This document shows positions 1-7,700 of a DNA stretch of 7,899 nucleotides, in pieces (the first letter of the stretch is position 1; every line of letters starts with the position of its first letter). Where the stretch lies: NCBI GenBank assembly GCA_031266315.1, contig JAISBG010000854.1, positions 1-7,899 on the forward strand. The letters are read 5' to 3'. This stretch comes from Planctomycetaceae bacterium (lineage in GTDB: Bacteria; Planctomycetota; Planctomycetia; Pirellulales; Thermoguttaceae). The notes below the pieces were generated by a model that saw nothing but the letters and a program-made list of their open reading frames with translations, ran no database searches and had not been told where the DNA came from. A program made the position numbers and the translations under genes.

Positions 1-2
1 AA

Positions 3-1778
3 AAAGAACTCGAACAAAACGGACTTGTCAACTGGCATCCCGTTACAATGAAAACTCAAAGCGGCATCATTAAAGAAATGCTTGCCAATATGTTTTTCAT
101 TGACTATTACAGAACAAAAGCGGTGATGGTGTGGCTGATCGATGTTACTGAAATTCGCCATGCGGAAATGGAACTTCGGTTGGCTCGCGACACCGCCGAA
201 GCGTCGGTGCGGGCTAAAAGTGAATTTCTCGCCAACATGAGCCATGAAATCCGAACTCCCATGAATGCCATTCTCGGTATGGCAAATCTTGCGTTGAGAA
301 CGGAACTGACCCCAAAACAACATGAATACATCGAAGCCGCTGAACAATCCGCACGGCTTTTATTGCGAATTATTAACGACATCCTTGATTTTTCAAAAAT
401 TGAGGCTGGACGGATGATGATGGAGTATCATGAATTTTCTCTCAACGAAGTCATTGACGATCTTGATGCTCTTGTTGCGGAATCGGCAACTAAAAAGAAT
501 TTATCTCTTTCTTTTGAATTGGCGAAGGGAGTCCCGATTCATTTGATGGGTGATTCTGTGCGTTTGCGTCAGGTTTTGGTCAATCTTGTCGGGAACGCGA
601 TTAAATTTACGAGTGAAGGTTCGGTACGTGTTTTCATTGATGTTGTGGAACAAGACGGTCTTTCGATATTACTCCGTTTTGCAGTGAGCGATTCTGGAAT
701 TGGTATTACGCCCAATCAAATGCGTTTGCTGTTCCGTCCTTTTTCTCAGGCTGACACTTCGACAACACGAAAATATGGCGGAACAGGATTGGGGTTGGCA
801 ATTTCCAAGAGTATCGTGAGTATGATGAAAGGAGAAATCGGGTGTGAAAGTCAGCCGGGGCAAGGAACAACCTTTACTTTTACCGCCCGATTGGGTTTGC
901 CGCTCGAAGGCGATATGCTTGAAGATTTTTCGGAAATCCGTACCGATGTTCTTTTGTTGGGCGATCAACATGATTCTTTGTCGGCAATTCGGAATTATCT
1001 GGAACTCTTGAAGTGTAAAGTGGTGGCACAATACGAAAATCTAGATGAATTTGAAGTTTTCCTGAATTTGAACCGAATGGACGAAATTGATTTTGTCATT
1101 TTTGATTTTGACGATCTGGAACACAAAGGATTGTCCATGTACAAAACTCTTTGCGACAAGAATTTTATCAATGCCCCGCTTGTGGCATTTTCGAGTCATT
1201 CGGAGTTGGGTCGATTTCTGAAAGAGGGGGAAATTTCAAATTCCATTCATCTTATTCAAAAACCGATCGTTGTCAGTGATCTTTTTAATATTCTGATGTT
1301 GGTTACGTCGGAAAAGAAAAAGTCAATGATTGAATCGAAAAAGAAATCACACTCTCAAGGGGAAACTCGCCATTCCGGCACATCATTTGTGTTGCCGGAA
1401 TCAATTCGGGGAGCCAAAATTCTTTTAGCGGAAGATAACCGAATCAATCAGATGGTTGCAACGGAAATGCTTAAAATGGAAGGATTTAGTGTTGATGTTG
1501 CTGCAAACGGGCGTATTGCGTTGGAAATGATTCAAAACAATCATTATGATTTGGTTTTGATGGACATTCAAATGCCGGAGATGGACGGTTTAGAGGCAAC
1601 AAAAATTATTCGATCTGATTCTCGATTTAGTCATCTTCCGATTCTAGCAATGACGGCACATGCAATGACGGGAGATCGGGAATTGAGTATTGAAGCCGGA
1701 ATGAACGATCATATTACAAAACCAATTGATCAGGCATTACTGTTCAACGCTCTTGTCAAATGGATCCGCAAACCATAA
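3..1778 (+). CDS. Hybrid sensor histidine kinase with two receiver domains (5' end missing)
   Basis: Likely autophosphorylates on His and passes the phosphate to its C-terminal receiver, then to an HPt partner not seen here. The reading frame is open to the left edge, and the ATG at 48 has no Shine-Dalgarno and sits inside what looks like the end of a PAS domain (WLIDVTE...AE), so the true start lies upstream. Counting from that ATG: HisKA about 56-121 with H-box SHEIRTP (His66); HATPase about 168-283 with N-box NLVGNAIKF, G1 DSGIGI and G2 GGTGLGL; a divergent receiver about 300-418; a canonical receiver about 456-572 with acidic pair E462/D463, phospho-acceptor D506, T536 and K558. The first receiver keeps D353, S382 and K405 but has Gly-Asp in place of the acidic pair. 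No transmembrane segment is visible in this part. The family call is firm; the signal sensed is unknown. Confidence 0.95.
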   Translation, partial: KELEQNGLVNWHPVTMKTQSGIIKEMLANMFFIDYYRTKAVMVWLIDVTEIRHAEMELRLARDTAEASVRAKSEFLANMSHEIRTPMNAILGMANLALRTELTPKQHEYIEAAEQSARLLLRIINDILDFSKIEAGRMMMEYHEFSLNEVIDDLDALVAESATKKNLSLSFELAKGVPIHLMGDSVRLRQVLVNLVGNAIKFTSEGSVRVFIDVVEQDGLSILLRFAVSDSGIGITPNQMRLLFRPFSQADTSTTRKYGGTGLGLAISKSIVSMMKGEIGCESQPGQGTTFTFTARLGLPLEGDMLEDFSEIRTDVLLLGDQHDSLSAIRNYLELLKCKVVAQYENLDEFEVFLNLNRMDEIDFVIFDFDDLEHKGLSMYKTLCDKNFINAPLVAFSSHSELGRFLKEGEISNSIHLIQKPIVVSDLFNILMLVTSEKKKSMIESKKKSHSQGETRHSGTSFVLPESIRGAKILLAEDNRINQMVATEMLKMEGFSVDVAANGRIALEMIQNNHYDLVLMDIQMPEMDGLEATKIIRSDSRFSHLPILAMTAHAMTGDRELSIEAGMNDHITKPIDQALLFNALVKWIRKP

Positions 1779-1835
1779 CCGTTTACGCCCAAATCTGGAA
1801 ACAAATATTTGTAAAAGCAGACAATCATCAAGTGG

Positions 1836-1888
1836 GCGACCTTTCGCTATTCGCTAAAAGGTCGCGCCGGTTGAGTCGTTATTGACTC
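1836..1888 (+). other. Two consecutive stem-loops 3' of the kinase gene (possible terminator or small structured RNA)
   Basis: The first stem is a perfect 9-bp pair, GCGACCTTT (1836-1844) with AAAGGTCGC (1857-1865). Its 12-base loop is itself a direct repeat, CGCTA-TT-CGCTA. Eight bases later GAGTC (1873-1877) pairs with GACTC (1884-1888) around a 6-base loop. The pair starts 57 bases after the kinase stop, as a transcription end would, but no T-run follows either stem, so this is not a classical intrinsic terminator. Pairing is seen directly; function is inferred. A repeated palindromic element is an alternative. Confidence 0.4.
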
Positions 1889-1949
1889 CAAAACGGAAGG
1901 CAACACACCGTTAGACACCTCTAATAATTGGTGCAATTGTCCAGTTTTT

Positions 1950-1967
1950 GCTATCCACCGCTATCCA
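1950..1967. repeat. Short direct repeat GCTATCCA x2, 10-base period
   Basis: GCTATCCA occurs at 1950-1957 and again at 1960-1967, separated by CC, in the otherwise gene-free stretch between the kinase and the IclR gene. A spacing of about one helical turn could suit a DNA-binding protein, but the repeat is short and may be chance. Confidence 0.3.
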
Positions 1968-2013
1968 TAAAAAAATTTGAGAAAAATAATCCCCAAAATA
2001 CCCAAATTAAATC

Positions 2014-2038
2014 AAATTCTCATGAACATGAGGAATTT
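2014..2038. promoter_or_regulatory. Imperfect palindrome upstream of the IclR gene (candidate operator)
   Basis: AAATTCTCATG (2014-2024) and CATGAGGAATTT (2027-2038) are inverted copies around a central AA, differing by one extra base in the right arm; the inner CTCATG-AA-CATGAG is perfect. It lies about 37 bases upstream of the proposed -35 box and 120 bases before the IclR start. IclR-family proteins often bind short palindromes near their own promoters, so an autoregulatory site is plausible. Because T residues follow the right arm, a weak terminator is the alternative reading. Confidence 0.35.
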
Positions 2039-2074
2039 TTCTTGTTATATTCCGAATTTTTTGAAATATCCCTC

Positions 2075-2102
2075 TTGACTTGACTTTTTTAAATGTTATC
2101 AT
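2075..2102 (+). promoter_or_regulatory. Putative sigma70-type promoter for the IclR/DUF1559 operon
   Basis: TTGACT (2075-2080) and TATCAT (2097-2102) each match the consensus at five of six positions, with a 16-base spacer, in an AT-rich stretch. Transcription would begin near 2109, leaving a leader of about 50 bases before the ATG at 2158. A second TTGACT overlaps at 2080-2085 but has no well-placed -10. Matches like this arise by chance in AT-rich DNA, so confidence is moderate. Confidence 0.45.
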
Positions 2103-2157
2103 CTGTAGTATTATTACACTAATGGTTTATGATTTTTTAATATATTGTGTTTGAAGT

Positions 2158-2973
2158 ATGACTACAAATATGGTGAAAACAGCAAAATATAATGTTCCCG
2201 GATTCAGTAAGGGAATCAAATTGATCGAACTTTTGAGTGAAACCAATCGACCACTTGGACTTACTGAAGCGAGTAATTTACTGGGATTAAACCAGCACAT
2301 GACATTGCGGTTATTACAAACACTGGTTCAAGAAGGTTGGGTCATTGAAGAAGAAATTGGTCCCAAATATCGGCTTTCGTTAAAACCATTTTGTATTACA
2401 AGTAAACCATTGATCCGAAATGATTTGTTGCAGGTCGCCGCCGAACCAATTCGTCAAATGCACAACGAAATCGGAGAAAGTACAAGTTTAGGTATTTTGA
2501 ACGATAACCGTGTCCTTTACGTTCTCCATTTTAACGGAACAAGAGCGATAACAGTGATTGGTCATGTTGGCAACCGTTACTTATTGCAATGTGCGGCGGC
2601 GGGAAAAGTATTACTTGCTCATGCAGATGAATCTTTGGTTGACCGGCTTGTTGCGGAAGGACTGGAGGCATTGACGCCCAATTCAAAAACAACTAAAGAA
2701 GCAATCATGGAAGATCGGGCAAAAACACTAAAACAAGGTTATGCGTTGGACAATGAAGAATATGCCAAAGGTTTAATTTGTTTTGCCGCGCCGATTTATG
2801 ATTATACAGGTCATATTGTTGCGGCATTAAATACATCTGTATTACTTCTTCATTATTCAATGGAGGAGTTTATTGAAAAGATTGGTTCAAAAGTTCTTGA
2901 AACCAGTCAAACTATTTCAATTGCCTTAGGACACATTCCGTCCGGCAATCAATCTCAAACTGTTTTACAATAA
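2158..2973 (+). CDS. IclR-family transcriptional regulator
   Basis: A 271-residue DNA-binding regulator of usual family length. Residues about 11-72 form the winged helix-turn-helix (GFSKGIKLIELLSE, then LTEASNLLGL and the recognition-helix region TLRLLQTLVQEGWV). Residues about 90-258 form the effector-binding domain, with the typical CAAAGKVLLA and GYALDNEEYAKGLICFAAPIYD stretches. Members usually respond to small organic acids or sugar breakdown products; the ligand here cannot be told. An in-frame TGA at 2152, two codons upstream, rules out an earlier start; only a weak GAAG precedes the ATG. The TAA stop overlaps the Shine-Dalgarno of the DUF1559 gene, which implies co-transcription and possibly translational coupling. 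It may autoregulate through the palindrome at 2014-2038. Confidence 0.93.
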   Translation: MTTNMVKTAKYNVPGFSKGIKLIELLSETNRPLGLTEASNLLGLNQHMTLRLLQTLVQEGWVIEEEIGPKYRLSLKPFCITSKPLIRNDLLQVAAEPIRQMHNEIGESTSLGILNDNRVLYVLHFNGTRAITVIGHVGNRYLLQCAAAGKVLLAHADESLVDRLVAEGLEALTPNSKTTKEAIMEDRAKTLKQGYALDNEEYAKGLICFAAPIYDYTGHIVAALNTSVLLLHYSMEEFIEKIGSKVLETSQTISIALGHIPSGNQSQTVLQ

Positions 2974-2977
2974 GGAG
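2972..2977 (+). promoter_or_regulatory. Strong Shine-Dalgarno (AAGGAG) that fixes the DUF1559 start at 2985
   Basis: AAGGAG lies seven bases before the ATG at 2985 and shares bases with the TAA stop of the IclR gene. No comparable site precedes the first possible start in the main DUF1559 frame (TTG at 3058). This makes 2985 the convincing start codon, and hence makes the frame break at the G-tract meaningful. Confidence 0.85.
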
Positions 2978-2984
2978 TTAAATT

Positions 2985-4029
2985 ATGAAAGCGAGTCAAA
3001 ATAGGCGGGGGGGGGGGGACTGCGGTAAGTAGAGAAGCATTTACCCTCGTTGAACTTTTGGTGGTGATTGCGATTATCGCGGCGTTAATTGCTCTTCTGT
3101 TACCTGCCGTGCAAGCAGCCAGAGAAGCCGCAAGACGAATGTCGTGTTCCAATAACATAAAACAAATTGGAATCGCCTTGCACAATTATCACGACACCCA
3201 CAACAGTTTCCCCTTTGGTTCGTTGAGTTTGGAGTTGCTCGCCACTGGTAAAATATACGGAGGGGGTTCCCCCGAATGGCCCAATCTTGCGGTTTTTATT
3301 TTACCATTTAACGAACAACAATCACTTTACGAAAGTTTTTATGAAATCCAAAAAGTCTCAAATGGTACTAACCGCCCCTATCAAAGTAATACAGCAACAC
3401 TTTATGCTCCAGTTTTCGATAAATATGTTTCGGGTTACCTTTGCCCTAGTGATCTTCAAGGCGGTAAAATTACAGACGGTAATATTATTGGGTACAGTAC
3501 CAATGCAGGAGCAGCATTCAAAACGAATTATCTTCCTTTTTATTCTGGTTACAAACTTCAACATGAACAACTTCGTATTAATGAATCTTCTGGGTGGAAT
3601 CCGTTTTATAAAACAGCATTTGGTATTACGTATGGAGCCAATTTTTCGGAAATTCTTGATGGATTAAGCAACACAACAATTATGGCAGAATATTTAACCG
3701 GATTGAGTGATGACAGCATGTTCGGGTGGCCATTTACAAACCGTCCCGGAGCGCAATATCTTTATCCCATTACATCGCCTAATAGTTCTGTTCGTGATTT
3801 ATCGCACAATATTCCGGAATTTTGTGCTGGAGATATTGGTCAAGGATTCCCTTGTTCCATCGCAAGCAACGATAATGAAAATACCGTAACAAGCCGTAGT
3901 AAACATCTTGGCGGTGTTAACAGTTTAAACGGTGATGCCAGTGTTAAATTCCTTAGCAATACGACAGAGGTTTATCTTTTTCGAAAGATGGTTTATATGG
4001 CAACTGACAGTAAAACGGATTTTCCGTAA
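2985..4029 (+). CDS. DUF1559 (SBP_bac_10-like) protein with pilin-type N-terminus; frame broken by a G12 tract
   Basis: A planctomycete envelope protein family of unknown role that carries a type IV pilin-like signal. As written, the ATG at 2985 gives MKASQNRRGGGDCGK and stops at 3030-3032. The main frame runs uninterrupted from 2989 to the stop at 4029 but has no ATG near its beginning. With one G fewer at 3007-3018 the two join into 347 residues: MKASQNRRGGGTAVSREA, then FTLVELLVVIAIIAALIALL with Phe at +1 and Glu at +5, then PAVQAAREAARR. Family hallmarks follow: CSNNIKQIGIALHNYHDTHNSFP, YLCPSD, and a C-terminal SKHLGGVNSLNGDASVKFLS resembling the H...GGVN...DGSV motif. The residue before the cleavage site is Ala, where Gly is usual. 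The gene begins 11 bases after the IclR stop and precedes a lipoprotein gene. The body looks intact and under selection, so I read it as phase-variable, currently off, rather than decayed; sequencing error is possible. Confidence 0.9.
3007..3018 (+). repeat. Poly(G) tract, 12 G, inside the 5' coding end of the DUF1559 gene
   Basis: Twelve consecutive G follow GGC in codons 8-12 of the gene begun at 2985. Long G-runs are uncommon in AT-rich DNA and are the classic substrate for slipped-strand mispairing. Lengths of 8, 11 or 14 G put the start codon in frame with the DUF1559 body; 12 does not. It encodes glycines in the leader upstream of the predicted prepilin cleavage site. Confidence 0.9.
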
Positions 4030-4100
4030 AGAAAAAAAATTGTCTGGAATGTCATACCGGAATTATTATCATAAATGAACTGTTACAGAAGAGGTTAATA

Positions 4101-4544
4101 ATGTTTTGCTATAAATTATTTATCGTAGCGGGTCTGGTTATCTGTTGTTTTGGTTGTTCTAGCGATGGTTTGAATCGTGCAGCCGTTGAAGGAACTGTAA
4201 CACTGGATAATAAACCACTTGAAAAAGGTTTTATGTCATGGTTTCCACTTAACGGCGAAGGACCAACAGTTGGGGCTGATATTCAAAACGGAAAATATAA
4301 ATTCAGTAAGAAAAATGGTCCCGTTGTTGGAGACTATCGCGTTACGATTAACGGACAACCGGTTCCAACAGGAAAAAAGAAACCATCGGCAATGAATCCT
4401 ACCGTTATGGAGGATGTACTTACTGATCCTGTACCGACAAAATATCAATCTAATAATGTTATGGGGCAGACAACAGAACCCGTTCTCAAAGCAACTATTT
4501 CAACCGGAAAAAACGTTATTGATTTTCCGTTAAGTTCCCAATAA
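4101..4544 (+). CDS. Small lipoprotein with a carboxypeptidase-regulatory/transthyretin-like beta-sandwich
   Basis: A 147-residue predicted lipoprotein. A short hydrophobic signal (FIVAGLVICCFG) ends in Cys19, the likely lipidated residue, followed by SSD. The mature part begins AAVEGTVTLDNKPLEKGFMSWFP and continues with GADIQNGKYKF and GDYRVTING. This is the pattern of the small carboxypeptidase-regulatory-like domain proteins that are very common in Planctomycetota, often directly downstream of DUF1559 genes. The end (PTKYQSN...ATISTGKNVIDFPL) also fits that group. It has no catalytic residues; a structural or partner-binding role at the envelope is likely but unproven. GAGG at 4091-4094 lies six bases before the ATG. 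The 71-base gap after the DUF1559 gene contains no obvious terminator, so the two are probably one transcript. Confidence 0.85.
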   Translation: MFCYKLFIVAGLVICCFGCSSDGLNRAAVEGTVTLDNKPLEKGFMSWFPLNGEGPTVGADIQNGKYKFSKKNGPVVGDYRVTINGQPVPTGKKKPSAMNPTVMEDVLTDPVPTKYQSNNVMGQTTEPVLKATISTGKNVIDFPLSSQ

Positions 4545-4605
4545 TCAATATTGTAAAATGTTGTGTTGGTTATGATTTGTTCTCATTGCACTTGAAAATT
4601 TGATT

Positions 4606-4700
4606 TTCGTTTTGTTTTTTGGCGGGATTTACAAGATAAACAGGATTGTCAAGATAAAATAAAATCCTGACAATCCTGTAAATCCAGTCTAAAAAACGAA
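4606..4700. repeat. Nested inverted repeat in the intergenic region (REP/MITE-like palindromic element)
   Basis: Three sets of complementary arms are nested: TTCGTTTT (4606-4613) with AAAACGAA (4693-4700); GGATTTA (4625-4631) with TAAATCC (4679-4685); and a perfect 11-bp CAGGATTGTCA (4641-4651) with TGACAATCCTG (4668-4678). CAAGATAAA also occurs twice (4632-4640 and 4650-4658) with an 18-base period. No T-run follows, so a terminator is unlikely. The unit resembles interspersed GGATT-rich palindromes I recall from many bacterial genomes, but I could not search for copies. It takes up about half of the 203-base gap between the lipoprotein and heme-protein genes; the rest of that gap shows nothing else clear. 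Confidence 0.7.
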
Positions 4701-4749
4701 TTTAAAAGTGTGAGGAGTTTAATAAAAGTCAAAATCCACCTTGTAGAAT

Positions 4750-4754
4750 GGAGA
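4750..4754 (+). promoter_or_regulatory. Shine-Dalgarno GGAGA deciding the start of the heme-protein gene
   Basis: GGAGA lies eight bases before the ATG at 4763. The earlier in-frame ATG at 4748 overlaps this motif and has no suitable site of its own: the nearest GAGGAG, at 4712-4717, is 30 bases away. The later start also gives a cleaner signal peptide. Confidence 0.6.
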
Positions 4755-4762
4755 ATTTTTCA

Positions 4763-7700
4763 ATGCGGTATTGGATATTTTTTTTACTTTGTTTCGGAAT
4801 TTCAGGTGTTGTTTCCACAATTGATGCGGAAGAAAGTATTTATCCGATTAGAGTGATTCGTTCTTCGGAAGCGTATCCTTCGGCGGAAAATGCTTATTCG
4901 GCAGAAAAAGCGTTCGATAATAATCCCGAAACTTATTGTTGTCTCTTAGACACAAGCCGAAACGGAAATCACGGCAATCAAACAATTCCGCCTAACGGAG
5001 CCGCTCCCGTTGAAGGTGAACTCGTTGTCGATCTCGGTAAAATTGTTACCATTTCCGGTCTTATCATGAAATCCCGTAACAACGCCGGTACTTATTTGCC
5101 GAAACAAATTGATGTTTTTGCGTATCACAGCAATGCCGTTGATGAAAACCAAATCGTTTGGCTCGCTCAAAAAGTTTCAATTCCCAATCGGACAAATGGT
5201 CATTCGGTTGCTGTTGCATGGAAAGAAACACAAGTCCGGTTTATCGGAATCCGTGTTACAGATAGTTACGAATCAGGACCGAAACATTTTAATTTTCAAA
5301 TTGCTGAATTATCGTTCTTTAACGGTCAAGCACCGGAAGAATTTCTTGTAACTTGTCCCAATCCGCCGGAACTTGCCTTGACAGAACAACGATTACATCG
5401 CGATTGGATATATCAAGATCACGGTCTCAAACCCGAAAATTGTTTTACTTCAAAAGACAATTCCGTAAACGAAACAATAATGTTGCAAAAAGTTTTCGCT
5501 GAACTTGATGCCGGTCAAGTTGACACAAAATTGTTGCGGAAAAAGATTGAAGAGTTGGAATTGGTTCCGAGTAACGATTTTCGTTGGAAGGAACTTTACT
5601 TAAAAGCCTGCCAATTACGGCGTCAACTCCGTTTAGCATCGCTTGCCGAAAAGACACCGAAAATCGTTTATACGAAACATTGCGTTCTAAGCGGTCCTGT
5701 CCATTATTCATGGACTGATGAATTAACCGACCAACAATACACTGAACGGATTCGTGATTTTCGGTCTGGTGCGAAACTTTGTATGATGACAATTCAATCG
5801 GACGGCTCCGTAGCCAATGAAATTTTGCACGAAAAAACCAACGGAATGATTCGTGATCCGAATATTTCGTATGACGGTACAAAAATTATTTTTTCGATGC
5901 GGGATAATTATGAAACAGATGACTTTCATCTTTACATAATGGATTTGAACGATAATAATAAAATTAAACAAATAACTTCTGGTTGCGGCTGTAGCGATGT
6001 GGAGCCGTGTTTTTTGCCAAATGATGATATTGTGTTCCAATCAACACGATGCACTCAACTCACGGATTGTTGGCGGCAGGCTGTTTCCAATCTTTATTTG
6101 TGTAACATCGAAGGTAAGTTTTTACGGCGGATTGGTTTCGATCAGGTTCACACGAATTATCCGCAGGTTCTCGATAATGGTACGGTAATTTACACTCGTT
6201 GGGAATACAATGACCGAACACAAATTTTTCCGCAACCGCTTTTTATGATGAATCCCGACGGTACCGGTCAGACAGAATATTACGGCGGTAATTCATGGTT
6301 TCCGACATCAATATTACATGCACGAGGTATTCCGGGTACAAATAAAGTGATCGGTATTGCTTCGGGACATCATGTGAATCAACACGGTAAGTTAATTATG
6401 GTTGACCGTTCGCGCGGAACACAAGGTAATTCCGGTATCGATTTTCTCGTTCCTGTACAAAAAGCCGCTGTACCGGAAATTACAAAATATCAGGAAAATA
6501 TGGATCGTTTCGGTCAGACCGGTGAACAGTTTCAATATCCTTATGCATTGGATGAAGAACATTATCTTGTAACGTATTCACCGGAAGGATATCCGTGGAA
6601 ACAAGGCGGCGATATTTACGATCCTCCGTTTGGAATCTATTGGATGGTAGCGGACGGACGCCGTGAACTTCTCGCTTATGACCCAACTATTTCGTGTAAT
6701 CAATCCGTTCCGATTATTGCACGATTAAAACCGACTCTCAAACCATCACAGGTTGATCTTGCACAGAGTACCGGAAAATATTATGTACAGGATGTTTATT
6801 ATGGTCCCGGTCTTGCCGGAATTGAACGCGGTACGGTTAAAAAACTTCGTGTGGTTGGATTGGAATTTCGTGCCGCAGATATTATGTACAACTCAAACAC
6901 CGGTGAAGGCGGGCAATCACATTCCCGTACACCTATTTCCATCAATAATGGTTCATGGGATGTGAAACACGTTCTTGGTGAAATCGCGGTAGAAGAAGAC
7001 GGCAGTGCGTATTTTGAAGTACCAGCCCGAACTCCGGTTTATTTTCAACTTTTAGACGAGAAAGGTTACGTTATTCAGACGATGCGAAGTTGGTCAACAC
7101 TCCAACCCGGTGAAACATTCGCCTGTATTGGTTGTCACGAAGATAAAACTGTTACGGCTCCGTCTCGATTGACCGCCGCATTACGAAAATTGCCGCAAAA
7201 ACTTTCACCGCACGTCTATACATACGGCTCTCTGGATTCGGTAACATCTTATCTTAGTGTCAATTGTCCCAAAGGTTTTACTGTACAGGAACAACACGGA
7301 GGTTTTAGTTATCCGCAACAAATTCAACCTATTTGGGACAAATATTGTCTTTCGTGTCATAACGGCAAAAATGATATTGCGGCGAAACAATCCGAACTCA
7401 ATTTAAGCGGAAAAATTTTACCGTTTGATTGGAAACGTGCTCCGAATAATGGTGATGCGACACAAAATGCGTTGCGTAATTTTTCGGCATCATATCTTTA
7501 TCTGACGAATTTCGGTCACGGTAATAAATGGGTTAATTGGATCAGCGCACAATCACGCCCGACAATGTTACCGCCTTACGCTTATGGTGCAGCCCAAAGT
7601 AATCTGATGACTTTTCTGGAACCATCACATTATAACGTTGCGATAACAACAGAGGAAAAACGTCTTATCGTTTGTTGGATTGATTTATGTGTTCCGTTTT

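Noticed and set aside
48..50. ATG at 48 as the true start of the kinase
   Set aside because: The frame is open to the window edge with PAS-like residues upstream, and no Shine-Dalgarno precedes this ATG.
2122..2154. Ten-codon leader ORF (MVYDFLIYCV) before the IclR gene
   Set aside because: It has no ribosome binding site and no regulatory codon pattern; in AT-rich DNA a short ORF like this is expected by chance.
3007..3018. Programmed ribosomal frameshifting at the G-run instead of phase variation
   Set aside because: Joining the frames needs a net +2 or -1 reading change relative to the written sequence. A G-only tract in glycine codons, with no downstream stem or internal Shine-Dalgarno visible, is a poor match to known slippery sites. 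It is not fully excluded.
3287..3889. Alternative-frame ORFs inside the DUF1559 gene and antisense ORFs within the large genes
   Set aside because: They lack recognisable domains and ribosome binding sites and are overlapped by frames with clear family motifs.
4646..4674. TTGTCA-17-GACAAT as a promoter for the heme-protein gene
   Set aside because: Both boxes lie entirely within the arms of the palindromic repeat and the -10 match is only four of six, so it is probably incidental.
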